A stretch of DNA of 64,000 nucleotides from Annona cherimola (lineage: Eukaryota > Streptophyta > Magnoliopsida > Magnoliales > Annonaceae): NCBI GenBank assembly GCA_030490835.1, contig CM059973.1:58904008-58968007 (forward strand). The letters are read 5' to 3'. This document shows positions 38,738-52,589 of the stretch, piece by piece. Under the pieces are notes generated by a model. The model searched no databases. It was not told the origin of the DNA and saw only the letters and a list, made by a program, of their open reading frames with translations. How positions within the stretch are numbered: position 1 is the stretch's first letter; every line of letters starts with the position of its first letter. Both the position numbers and the translations under genes were made by a program.

Positions 38738-39139
38738 TTGGCTAGGACTAAATACACTCAGGCATACTTAGCTTTGTGCACTCTAGTGTAATTAACCTAT
38801 TTTTTAGAATTTTTTATAAAACTATTAATCTAAGCGTGTTTAATATGACTTCATCAAAAAAGTATATTTAATACGTGTATCAATTTTGACCATTTTTGAG
38901 GTTTATAAATATTATTTTAGATTTTTAAAATTAGTGGCATTTTAGTAAATTTTTGTAATTCACAAATTACTAAAATGCCATTGATTTTAAAAAAATAAAA
39001 AAAATCTATAAATCCCAAAAATGGTAATACACATGTTAAATATACTTAGATTAACATGTATATAAAAAATTTCAAAAAAATGAGTTTTTACATCCGACTA
39101 TACGAAGTTAACCTAACCTGAGTGCAAAATATCAGCCTT
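38738..39139. mobile_element. Foldback MITE family A with perfect 9-bp target duplication
   Basis: GTGGAGTTT occurs at 38729-38737 and 39140-39148, directly at the ends. The inverted ends are TTGGCTAGG...CACTCAGG and CCTGAG...CAGCCTT. The core (TTAGTGGCATTTTAGTAA against TTACTAAAATGCCATTGA) is shared with the other A copies. Non-coding, 402 bp. Confidence 0.85.
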
Positions 39140-39839
39140 GTGGAGTTTACTTGTGTGATCATGTAAACGTATTCTGTCAGATAATTATTTTTTGAGTATA
39201 TAAACCTGCTGCTTTCTTAAGAGAATAATATTTTCATTGTTTACGTTCTGATAATCGAAGGACCTAATACACAATAATCAAAAAAATTCTCTTCATATAT
39301 GTGATAAGAACGGCTTTGCTATTCATGGTAAAGTAGGTTGCTTAAAAATAAAGCAATAGGAAATTTCTAACAATAATACGACTCTAATGGAAGGTTAAAG
39401 ATCATCTAGATTTATTTCTAACAATAATTTCGGAAGTATTATGCACGGGCGTGATTTAGATGGAAATGGTGCTTCCGTAAATAATTTTCTTAAGTAGAGG
39501 AATTTGCTCAAAATTAGTAATTATAATTAGAAATTGCAAACAATATAGAAATTTGGGGAGACAAGAATGGAAATAGCACATTATTAAATTTTAAAAACAC
39601 AAACTGCCTCAATTTCTAACAATAAGAAGAACTTTTTAATATATAGAAGGCTAAAGATCGTCTAGATTTATCTCTGGATGTTCCAAGGGATCGCAGGATC
39701 TTAAATGGGATGTGTATGGTACCAGATTTTGCGATACCACCATTTTAATTATCAATTTAATTTTTTATATTTTTAATACAACTTTTACGGGTACCAATAC
39801 AATCCGTATCATTATATTATTATCCTATTTTTGTTCTAT

Positions 39840-40330
39840 GTAATCGAATCCCTTTTATTTTTAAGATTTTTCAAGCTTGATAATAAAATCTAATCTATTC
39901 ATTATATTTAACGTAGTTTATTTAGTCAGAAGACTCACTTTCATCTAAATCAAAGATGTACATAAACCACATTTACTTAAACATAGATATATGTATATGT
40001 ACATTAAGAAAAATGCTTACATAAATTCATATATATTAGAATGTACTAATATTTTATATAATCATTTATCCGTAAAATAGTTATATTTTATGATTTTGAT
40101 GTTGAAAAATACTACTTATAATTTTTTTAGTATTAGATCATTTTATTATGTTAATTTTATACATTTAAGATGGAACTCATATATAGTAAAATTAAATAAA
40201 TAAAAGAGTTTTTGTGATAATATAAATGATACTAAATACAATAAATTGAGTAAAATCTTCATTAATTGTCAGGATATTAAAAATGAAGAAAATTAGATAG
40301 AAGTAGAGTTTCAGAGAAGTGGGTCCGTTT
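39840..40330. mobile_element. Foldback MITE family B, diverged copy
   Basis: It has the B core order (CATCTAAATCAAAGATGTAC, ATTAGAATGTACTAATATTT, GATTTTGATGTTGAAAAATA, ATACATTTAAGATGG) found in the 35168 and 50255 copies. Terminal arms are weak and no target duplication could be fixed, so the borders are approximate. Confidence 0.6.
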
Positions 40331-40627
40331 TTTCATTCCATTCAAAATTTTGCAACTTTATGCACGGTGGTGATTTGGATGGAAAGAGTGTTTTTGCAAA
40401 TAATTTTCACAAGGAAAAATTAATAATTATTATTAGAAATTGTACCAAATTACAAAAAAAAAAAAATTTAGTACAGGTAAGTGGAACCTGCGCATTATCA
40501 TATTTGCAAAAAAACCATTATTGCAATTCGTAAAAAATCATAAAACTCTAAGAGCAGGATAAAGATAATCCGGAAGTCCCATGCTTTTATGCATGGACGT
40601 GATTTGGATGAAAATGATATTTACTAA

Positions 40628-41036
40628 GAAGCATGGTTATATGCATCATGATGTATCTTAGGCTAAAATTCAACATTCATTTATTTTTAACAATTAGTTA
40701 CATTGTTTGAATTTTTTATAAACATGTTTTCCTAAGTATGTTCAATCTATGTACAAAGTTTTGCCATTTTACATACTTTTACACATTTATTTTTTATATT
40801 TTAAAAATATCAACTTCAAGGGCGTTTAAGTCATTTTTCGCCCACTAAAAACTTGATTTTTAAAAATAAAAAATAAATATGTAAAAATATTGTAAATTTT
40901 AAAAAATTTTGTATATAGATTAAATATACTTGGATAAACATGCTTATGAAGAAAATAAAAAATATAACTAGTTATAAAAATAAATGAATATTGTATTTTA
41001 ACGTAAAATACATAATGATGTATATAATCAAGCTCC
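40628..41036. mobile_element. Foldback MITE family A with ATGCATCATGATG arms
   Basis: Left end GAAGCATGGTTATATGCATC, right end GATGTATATAATCAAGCTCC (inverted, with mismatches). The flanks ATTTACTAA (40619-40627) and ATTTAGGAA (41037-41045) match at 7 of 9 positions, consistent with an aged duplication. It interrupts one of the degenerate repeat units described for 39350-41830. Confidence 0.7.
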
Positions 41037-41660
41037 ATTTAGGAAATGAAATTTTTTGCAACTTATTGCATCGACATGATTTTGATTGAATCATTGAAAT
41101 GAATATTTATGCAAATAATTTGTATAAGTAAAGGAATTTTAGTTTTGATTAGAAATGGCAAGAAATTATCAAATATCACATGGAGATAAATGGAATGGTA
41201 ATGATTTAATACTTTCCATATGCGTGAAGACTTTACACTTCCCTTGGCTTATTAATTTTAAAATGTATTTTTAAATTTAACCATTTATCATGTTCAACAC
41301 ATCTTTTTTATTATATTATCAAAAATAATTTTCATTAAAGACTTATTTGTGGCAAAAATAACATTTTTTGATAGTAAATATATAACTAATAAAATTTATG
41401 AAAAATGTACAACAAAAATATATTATATAAATTTTTTTAAGTATTTTCAAAATCATAAATAAATACAATGGATTAACATAATAAATGATTTATAATTTGA
41501 AGAAATAATTTAAAATTACAAAATCAAGGGTAAATGTATGTCTTCAAGACCACGATAAGTAGTGAAATATTTACTTGAATGAAAAGAGCACCACTCCTAG
41601 ATCAACCGTAATTGCAATTTCTAACAACAATATTAAAACTCTAACACGAAGGCTAACGAT

Positions 41661-41718
41661 CATCTAGATTCCTTTCCATCAATAAATTCCATCTAGATTC
41701 CTTTCCATCAATAAATTT
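41661..41718. repeat. 29-bp tandem duplication
   Basis: The unit CATCTAGATTCCTTTCCATC plus AATAAATTC occurs at 41661-41689 and again at 41690-41718 with one difference in the last base. It is recent and lies about 0.5 kb upstream of the OXS3-like coding start. Confidence 0.9.
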
Positions 41719-41848
41719 GCTTGAACTTTGGATATGATTTTGATGGAAATAGGAAATCATGCAAAATTTTAGTAAGGGAAATATTTAAAATTAGAAATTG
41801 AAAGAATCACAAAAATATGGTGAGGGAGATTGATGAAAGAGAGCATTG

Positions 41849-41860
41849 TTATATATACAT
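41849..41860 (+). promoter_or_regulatory. Possible TATA box of the OXS3-like gene
   Basis: TTATATATACAT is the best TATA-like element upstream of the gene, about 400 bases before the ATG. If used, the CT microsatellite would lie in the 5' untranslated region. Position only; no transcript evidence. Confidence 0.3.
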
Positions 41861-42122
41861 GTAGATGGAGGCCTGAAGCTCAAAGTGGAGGTGAAAGAAA
41901 AATGGGGAGGGAGAGAGATTAAAAATTGAAAATAGAGAGCATTATTATTGGAGTTATTACGTTTGATGGGCTCAAACTCAACCTCATTGTCGGGAGGCGG
42001 ACCCCATAAGACGAAAGGGAGACCCGCACATCGAGCAAGAAGACCAAGGGCGTGTAAGAACTGAGAAGAAAGACGCGACCTTCCTCCCTTTCTTTTTTCA
42101 TCGGATAAGCCTCGCTTGACAA

Positions 42123-42125
<3 letters not shown>

Positions 42126-42171
<46 letters not shown>
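42126..42171 (+). repeat. (TC)n microsatellite in the OXS3-like leader
   Basis: About 23 uninterrupted TC units, ending some 90 bases before the start codon. CT tracts are common in plant 5' untranslated regions and core promoters. Length is likely to vary between individuals. Confidence 0.9.
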
Positions 42172-42173
<2 letters not shown>

Positions 42174-42262
42174 GTCTCTTTTTATGTTTTTATTGTTTTA
42201 TTTTTGATTTTTCTGTTGGGTTGTGATTCTTCTTCCCTCCTCAAGCTCGCTGCAATTCGAAC

Positions 42263-44616
42263 ATGCCCATCGCTTTCGAGGCTCGCCGGGGCAGGATAAT
42301 GGAAGGGCGGGGATTGATCCCCCGCCTCTCTGCCTGCCTACCGGTCTTCGATCAGCCGGAGCTCGGCCGGAGTGATTCGGCAAGGAAATCGGCGGCGGCC
42401 TATGAGGAGGAAGCTTCCTGCAGCAGCTCTTCCATCGGCCAGAACAGCAGCGACTCTGGCGGCGGCGGGCAGTCCTTCTCGGGATCGGATGGCGAGGATT
42501 CCGGAGAGGTGCAGAGCTCGTATAAAGGGCCGTTGGATAGGATGGATGCGTTGGAGGACTCGCTGCCTATCAGGTGTCTCCGTTCGGCCTTCTGAAATTG
42601 AAAATCCTACGATTTTCTCTGCTATTTCTGCTTTCTTTTAATTTTTTTTAGTTGAAGTATCTGTTCCTTTCGAATTTAATTTCGCAAGCGATTTTTAAGA
42701 CGGACTGGAAAGGCGGAGATTACGAGCCTCCGTAATTTTTAAAGAATTTTTATGTCTGGGTTTCTAATATTTTCTGTTAATAATTTTTATTTTTGTCTTG
42801 CTAAGTTAATTTTTAAGTATTTATATCTGGAATTCTTATATTTACGGTAAAATTAGCTTTTTTAAAGGCTCGGCAGGACTGGTAGACGAAAGTAGCTAGT
42901 TTTTTGGGGAAAAGATTTTTCCTTTTGAATAATATTCTAATCTTAAAAAGAATTGGTAACTCCCATTTTCATGTGTTCTTAAATCAAGTTTGATCGATTA
43001 TGTATCAAGAACTGACTTCTGCAGAAATCGAAGTACTGCATGGAATTAGATTTGTTTTTGGATGTGTTATTGGATGTACGTCATGAATTTCTGATTTGTA
43101 TTTTCCATTTTGGAGCTATGTGCTTGAAAATCCCAGATGGGAAATATTGATAATGTTAATCGGGCATGATCCAAGTGGACCCATCCATGCAATTCTGTGT
43201 TTTGAATTTGGTTGGGTTGCGATCTCTTCGTTTTTCTTTCTTTCTTTCTTTTTTTTTTAAAATAAAAAAGCTATTTTCTTATATAAAAGCTTAATGGTTT
43301 TCACTGGGAGTGCTTTTTACTCAAAAAACTTCAAGTGTCCAGTATATTAGGTGAATCAACAACATACTTTGTAGTCGATTGGTTGTTAGAGACTGTAATT
43401 TTGGAATTTGTTCTAAATCCCTATCCATTGTAGTTGGCCGAAATGAGATGTGCGCACGTGACTATATGAGGGTATCATATCTTGAATGATGTTTTGGCAT
43501 CCACATAATTACCGATTAGTTCTTATCCCTTCAGTTCAGTACATATTCTTTTTCTCTTTGGTTGGTTGTTGGTTCCCTTTCTTAAAGGTCGAATTGTGTG
43601 TTTGTCAGCAGTGTGGAGGAAGACATTGCATACTGTGCTATTGCTTATTTGACTTTTTGCCACTTGGAATTAGATGCCTTGTCCAATTTTTATACAATCA
43701 ACTTATTTCTAATCATCAGATTGATTTCCACAATTAAATAGTTAACCAGATTTTTGTTATTTGTAGGATTCTCTGTTGTCCTCTTGTTGCATGTAGGAGA
43801 TATAGTGACCATTAGATAAGTGCAGCATGCTATCTGTGTTATCGAGTGTGTCCAACCACAGTTCAGTTATTTAGGATATCAGTTGTGAAAATATTCTAGG
43901 TTGGAATCCGTATTTCCTATCCTGGACTTATCTCCTGTTCTTTGTGGGTTGTCGATCTATCTATCTGTAATGATCTTGGGACAAGCCAGCTAGGGCAGTA
44001 AATGAAAATTGATCCGGCCATTGTTATGAAGCCTAGACCAGTGATCGTGGAACATGCATGTGATCCATCAACTGGTCTCTTGGGGAGTATTGATATGTTT
44101 ATCCACTGTCAATCTCTATAACCTGCCCCCTTTTGATGATTTGGTTATGTTTCTTGCAGGCGAGGTATATCCAAGTTCTATAATGGGAAATCACAATCCT
44201 TCACAAGCATTCCAGTTGGTTCTGCTGATACTTCTGCCAAAGATCTAGCAAAACCTGACAATGCCTACAACAGGAAGCGGAGGAATGCACAGTCTACGAA
44301 CAATTATTCGGAAAGGAATCGTGGTTCACTTCAGAGAAGAACAGGCAGCATTTCCAAGAAACCAACCAATTCCATCAGGAATAAATTTGCCGCTGCTGCT
44401 GCTATGGATGGTTCTGAGAGCAGTAAAAGTGATGAGCATGAGCCTGGATTGCCACCCCTCCCCCCTCAACTGAAATCTTCCTCAAATCTTTCCACGGAGA
44501 ATCTTTCATCTTCTTTGTTGTCCTTCTCGGCAAGATCCATCTCATTAGTGGATTTGCAGGGTGCTAGCAGTGGCATGCTTTTCTGCCCCACAGATAAACA
44601 GATGAAGTTCTGCTAG
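42263..44616 (+). CDS. OXS3-like: OXIDATIVE STRESS 3 (OXS3)-like nuclear protein
   Basis: Exons 42263-42573 and 44160-44616 encode 255 residues. The intron of 1.59 kb has a GTGTCT donor and a TTCTTGCAG acceptor, and splits the Arg codon of LPIR. The diagnostic OXS3 family block spans residues 82-121: EVQSSYKGPLDRMDALEDS, LPIRRGISKFYNGKSQSF. A Ser-rich acidic tract with SSSSSIG-type character precedes it (about 52-81), and NRKRRN is a likely nuclear localisation signal. In the Arabidopsis family, OXS3 proteins are nuclear chromatin-associated factors tied to heavy-metal and oxidative stress tolerance; that role is inferred here. A second in-frame ATG at 42299 (residue 13) may be the true start. 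It lies tail to tail with the endoglucanase gene. Confidence 0.88.
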
Positions 44617-45398
44617 TTTGGTGTTTGCTTGTTGGCAGACAACAAAAATTGAGTTAAGAAGGTGATAGTCATGATGCCTGTATTGCTTAGTCTCTTTAAG
44701 CATATGTGAAGCTAGGAGCAGTTTAGATGTCTAATGTCTTTCTTGCCGTTCTTTTCTTGTAAATGGTGCATTTTTATTCAAGAAACCTGTTTTATCTTCA
44801 TTGAGGAATGCATTCTCCGCTAGGGGGGAAGCATTTCTTTAGTTCTTAGCCGTTTCAATGTCCATAGATGCTGGTTTTTTAATTAATCATTTTATTTTTT
44901 CTAAACACGATGATTTTGGTCTGTTGACGGTAATCTGGCTGCATATTTTGGTTGTGCTTGTTAATATTTGCAAACTTTTACATTCTTCATTGTTGAAGAA
45001 CAAGGACGATATGTTCTCCATTGCCTGTGGAAATTTTAACTGTTGGACTTGTCTCAAGATAACATTGAATAGGATGTGGATAGCAGCGAGCATCTCTTTG
45101 AGCATCATTGTAGTATCTTCCATGGGGGTTCATTCTGTTCTTATGGCTTGTATGCTGTCAATTCTCAATGGTTTGTCAGAATCTGAAGATTGCCAAAGAA
45201 ATCAGACTTCTCAGCTTGTGATGACAATCTGCTCGAATGTCTAAATACCCACAAATCCTTATCAGCATTATAAAATTTCTTTGTATAGTATATTCAACAG
45301 ACATCTTAAAAACTAAGTATTACAAGTGTAAGTGTTCCCCCCCTCTATTCAGTCATTAAACTGTTGAGAAGTTTGTCATGATGATGAAGTCCTGTATA
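44617..45398. other. Convergent intergenic region between OXS3-like and GH9 genes
   Basis: It contains the 3' untranslated regions of both genes. The first ~200 bases continue the OXS3-like transcript style (TTCTTGTAAATGGTGCATTT near 44754). A 128-codon plus-strand frame at 44858-45244 has no domain, weak codon character and no start context, so it is not called. Confidence 0.5.
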
Positions 45399-48699
<3,301 letters not shown>

Positions 48700-48824
48700 T
48701 CAACCCAAACTTCAAACTTGTATTTTGAAAAAAAAAAAAATTACTCAAAATTTTCAAAATCTTTTGGTTTTTTAATAAAGAAGCCTTGCTTGGGTAGGCT
48801 TTAATTCCCGGGAACAAAGAGAGA

Positions 48825-48836
48825 GATGTATATATT
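48825..48836 (-). promoter_or_regulatory. Possible TATA box of the GH9 gene
   Basis: On the minus strand CTTAATATATACATC lies about 130 bases upstream of the ATG, followed by a purine/pyrimidine leader with CTCTCTCTTTG. Spacing fits a short 5' untranslated region. No other evidence. Confidence 0.4.
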
Positions 48837-48839
48837 AAG

Positions 48840-49349
48840 CGAATATTCTTTTTTCTTTTTTTTCAAAAAAAAGTATAAATGAGTTTTCGGCCGTTGGGAA
48901 TTACAGGCCGGAATGGTTTGGCGGTTGGGCAGGTGAATGGCTGGAAAGGAAAGAAGGTTTTCAACGTATGGACTAGGCTTATTGAGAGAGGGTTTACGAA
49001 TATTGTTTTACTCTGATGGACTCTTCGATGGTTTTCTTCTCTTTGCCGTTTTTAGGCAGCATAGGTTGCCAAAAACACCACAAACACGTACGTGTTGTCT
49101 TTAAGTGGGCTTAACCATTGCCTGGTCTGGCAATCACATGATTCTTAATCTCTTATATTTCCCCTGCACATCATTAACACACACCATAATCAAAATATAT
49201 ATATAAAAAAAAAAACACACCATAATGACAACCCAAAAAGAAATGTGTTTGCTTCCTATTCCTTGGGGATATTGAACGTCTCATTGATTGATATTTTTTT
49301 AATCAATGTAACTATTGATATTACAATCAAACCTATTTAAAAACCTTCA
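48840..49349. other. GH9 upstream intergenic DNA
   Basis: Promoter-side DNA with poly-A/T runs and a small AT microsatellite near 49195. ACACGTACGTG near 49084 holds a G-box-like ACGT core. No gene seen. Confidence 0.4.
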
Positions 49350-49580
49350 CAATACTATAGAGACCTTCACACTATAGAGAGAATTTTTCTAAAATACTCT
49401 TATCTTGTGGGGGAAACTATAAAATCCCCATTATTTCTAGGGAGACAATGCAAAAATCTCTACTTATTAAAGGAGGGACGATGCTTGTAGCGAGAGTCGA
49501 TGTCACATGTGCCAAATAAAAGGCAGTAACGTGAACCACTAGGGCGCTGCCAAACGAGAGACGGCGATGTGAACCACTGG
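49350..49580 (-). mobile_element. tRNA-derived SINE-like element, copy 2, A-box region duplicated
   Basis: On the minus strand GCCCAGTGGTTCACATCGCC and GCCCTAGTGGTTCACGTTAC occur about 50 bases apart, each followed by TTTGGCA, so the A-box region is repeated. A decayed B-box-like GACATCGACTCTC comes next. The body (TTTTTGCATTGTCTCCC, GATTTTATAGTTTCCCCC) aligns with the copy at 26895-27120. Confidence 0.5.
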
Positions 49581-49696
49581 GCACTATTGAGTTTTTGAAA
49601 AAAATGCTCCACTGTTATGAACTTCTATATTTTTTTTTAAATCACATCGATCTCATACGACTGCTCATTGGCTCCCAAAATTTCTTTTATATATAA

Positions 49697-49704
<8 letters not shown>

Positions 49705-49744
<40 letters not shown>
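49705..49744. repeat. (AT)n microsatellite
   Basis: About 20 uninterrupted AT units directly to the left of a foldback element, which seems to have inserted next to it. Confidence 0.95.
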
Positions 49745-49747
<3 letters not shown>

Positions 49748-50118
49748 GGGAAATGATCCAGTGCATGCGACTGCACTGTGCAGTCCATGCACTGTGGGCC
49801 CTACCTGATCATAAATAGAAAATCCACCCCACCCATTGTATTTAGAATTGTTCACTTTATTACCATACCAATTTTCATCCAAATCCAACATGTGTGTAGT
49901 CTCCATCTTAAAATGGTGCAAAATCAACGTAATAAAATAGTTTAATGTAAATATCAAGTTTAAAGTGGTTTTTTCAATATCTAAACCGTCTAAAGTATGA
50001 TTTATATATGGATAAATGAGTGTATAAAGTTTCATTACAATCTAGTATGTGCGGGGTCCATTTTACAGCGGACTGCACCGTAATTACGGTGCAGTCCGAC
50101 TGAACAGGATCGGATCTC
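49748..50118. mobile_element. Foldback MITE family B with perfect 30-bp palindrome at one end
   Basis: It is flanked by ATATATGTA at 49739-49747 and 50119-50127. The left arm folds as CAGTGCATG, GACTGCAC, GTGCAGTC, CATGCACTG (49759-49794). The right arm is an exact 30-bp palindrome at 50069-50098 (half CGGACTGCACCGTAA). The core (ACCATACCAATTTTCATCC, CCCACCCATTGTATTTAGAA) matches the copy at 30613-30994. The duplication is low in complexity, so its weight is moderate. Confidence 0.85.
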
Positions 50119-50254
50119 ATATATGTATACATATATATAGATATGTATGCGTATATTTAGATATGTATGCGTTTCATCTAGATCTTACTCCCTATGAAAT
50201 TAATAATTTTTTATTTTTTTTGCTTTTTATATTTTGAAAATAAAAAGGTAAGAC

Positions 50255-50800
50255 ATGCACATGGATTGGTGCTTTTTTTATTGGCTTTGCACCAATGTAA
50301 CTAGGCTACATAAAACGGTTTCAACCCTTCTTAATTTTGACATATTGATACTTGATGCAAAATCAAATTTATTCATTATATTTTAACATAATTAATTAAT
50401 AAGTGATCAAGTTTCATCCAAATCAAATATATGCATGAACCATGTTTGTCTCAAAATATATGTTCATGTGTAAATAAGAAATGCTTGTATATATGTATAC
50501 ATTTACATAATATATTAAGATATAACAAAACTTCCATAAAAAATGTATAATACTTTATAAAATTATTTAATTGTACAACAATGATATTTTAAATGATTTA
50601 AATGTTGAAAATATTACTTTAAAACTGACAATTAACATTAAACCCTTTTATTACATTTTGGTATTAGAGAAATGAGAGTCTTCGTAATATAAATGATGTA
50701 AAATAAATCAACAGAGCAAATTTTTTATCAATTATCAAGATATTAAAAATAAATTAACTTGCATACAAGAATAGTTTAATAGAAGCATGACCCTTCTTTA
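50255..50800. mobile_element. Foldback MITE family B, diverged copy
   Basis: The left arm has GGATTGGTGC with GCACCAAT facing it. The core follows the same order as other B copies (GTTTCATCCAAATCAAATAT, TTTAAATGTTGAAAATATTA, TTTTATTACATTTTGG). The right end is near AATAGAAGCATGACCC. Borders are approximate and no target duplication is clear. Confidence 0.6.
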
Positions 50801-52194
50801 TTTCCAAAATAAAAAATGCCAAACAAATTTTTAGAAAATTATTGGCTTTCACATGAAGGACGATTTAGATAAAGGTCAATACATCAATAAAATTAGAAGA
50901 GTATTTTGTTTTGCCACTTTTGGGGTTGCTGAATGGGAGATCGACCCTATAACAATACTTTAATTATTAACTTTGATTGGACTGTGTAGTCTACCTAGAT
51001 ATAATTACCGTAATGAATGTTATGATATCTTTATAATGTTCTCCACTTAATTGGATGACAAGTGATCAGTCAAATCTTCACAATATCTTAACAGGAATTT
51101 TTAACGATGGCTTTCTAACAAACTGGTTTATAAGTGGGATTATTTTTAGCAAAATTAATAGCTATATATAAAGTAAAGTTTGTAAAATATCAAAAGACTG
51201 CAATGTAAATAAAACTTGGCAGTGGATCAATTTCTTTCCCAATCAACCCTATAATCGATATCGTTAAATGCAATATTGGTGCAATCTATAATCAACATTT
51301 TTATCATGATTCATAAAACCAAGACGTTCCTGTTGAATGAAAATAGTAGCCTAGAGAGAACCATATTGAAAAGCAGACCCATCTGCGACGAGATGTTTTT
51401 AGTGAATGGAATGTGGACCAACGTGGAGGAAATTAAGGTATGGATCATACGATGGCCGGCTGTGAGATTTTCTTACACTTGAACCAGCCACTCCACTGTG
51501 CTAAAGCCAATGCATTTCAGTTTTAGACCCAAAATCTAAAAATGAGAAAAAAGATAACCACGTACCCGATCTAATTGAGGAACGAGGAACAGAGAAAGCT
51601 GCTCTTCCCAGCTTGGATTTTGGGGAACGATGGAGGTGATATGCATTAAGGTGGGAGGTGGCAAGAAATAAATAGGCCAGGAAAGAGAAATCTGGAAGGA
51701 ATCAATGGTACTGATGCATCTTGATGATTCTCCTACTTTTGGTCGAGAACAAGCAAGGAACATTCTCTACCTGCATGCAATAAATCAATCAAGAAAAGTA
51801 TTTAATGTACTTCGATCACTCATGATCAGGTGCTGGGAACCACACATCCTGGAGTTGAAGGTCCTTTCGATCTTAATACAAGACTCATATTTGCAAATAG
51901 GCCCTGTAATTTTACATAATTGAAATTTAGCACGTGTTTGTGGCATCTGTATTTCCTTCTTTTTCTTAATGGTAAAAAAGCCTAAACCCCTTCCATCTCC
52001 TCACTTCCAATATGGATTATCAGAGGACCCGAAGGGGTGGACCAAATTTCAATTTCATCCATCTATATTCTTGTATTTTGTAGAAAAGGCTAACCGCTAC
52101 TATGCCATGCTCCGGTGATTATGCAGACAAAACTAAGGGTGTGTTTGTTATGATGCAAAAGTGGGCTAGACTAGGGAAAAAACCTCCTCACTTC
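50801..52194. other. Intergenic DNA, no gene supported
   Basis: Slightly less AT-rich between 51270 and 51930, where short open frames exist on both strands, but none has a recognisable domain, splice context or preserved length. I see no repeat structure here. Confidence 0.4.
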
Positions 52195-52203
52195 TTCGTA
52201 TAC

Positions 52204-52580
52204 GGGACATGATTTCATGTATCTGGATGCACTTAGTTTCGGTGCGCTGGATGTATTTAACTTTTTTTTTTTTTTTACTTTTTTGAAAGTTTTTTTTTTA
52301 CAATTTTGTTAATCTAAGTGTATTTAATATATGTGTCATTTTTTACCATTTTTTAAAATTTTTAGATTTTTAAAAAATTTGTAGCGTTTTAGTAATTTAA
52401 AATTACTAAAAATGCCGCAAACTTTAGGAAATCCAAAAAAATTTTAAAATATCAAAAAATGATCAAATTTGATACATATGTTAAATACGCTAGTATTAAA
52501 ACTTTTCAAAAAATAAAAAAGAGAATTTACACTAGGGTGCACCGAAGCTAAGTGTACCCGGTTGCATGAAATCAACTTCC
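52204..52580. mobile_element. Foldback MITE family A with TGATTTCATG ends
   Basis: Ends GGGACATGATTTCATG and its inverted partner CATGAAATCAACTTCC. Flanks TTCGTATAC (52195-52203) and TTCATGTAC (52581-52589) match at 7 of 9 positions; both differences are transitions. The core (TAGCGTTTTAGTAATTTAAA, ATTACTAAAAATGCCGC) is shared with the 36590 and 38738 copies. Confidence 0.8.
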
Positions 52581-52589
52581 TTCATGTAC

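Larger units (their letters stand above)
39350..41830. repeat. Degenerate repeat units upstream of the OXS3-like gene
   Basis: A motif close to TTATGCACGGnCGTGATTTG with following GATGGAAAT, a TTTGCAAATAATTT-like block and TTAGAAATTG recurs in the same orientation near 39440, 40355, 40590, 41060 and 41725. A linked phrase (GGTTAAAGATCATCTAGATT) recurs at 39390, 39645 and 41655. Two foldback elements (39840-40330 and 40628-41036) interrupt the series. No coding content is visible. The series is older than the insertions. Confidence 0.6.

Noticed and set aside
41919..42173. Minus-strand frame beginning with an Arg-Glu repeat
   Set aside because: The repeat is the translated (GA)n microsatellite in the OXS3-like leader; the rest has no domain.
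44858..45244. 128-codon plus-strand frame between the OXS3-like and GH9 genes
   Set aside because: No domain, no splice or start context, and it lies in the overlapping 3' flanks of two convergent genes.
50049..50237. 62-codon plus-strand frame
   Set aside because: It runs through the terminal hairpin of a foldback element and a TA-rich tract; no coding signal.
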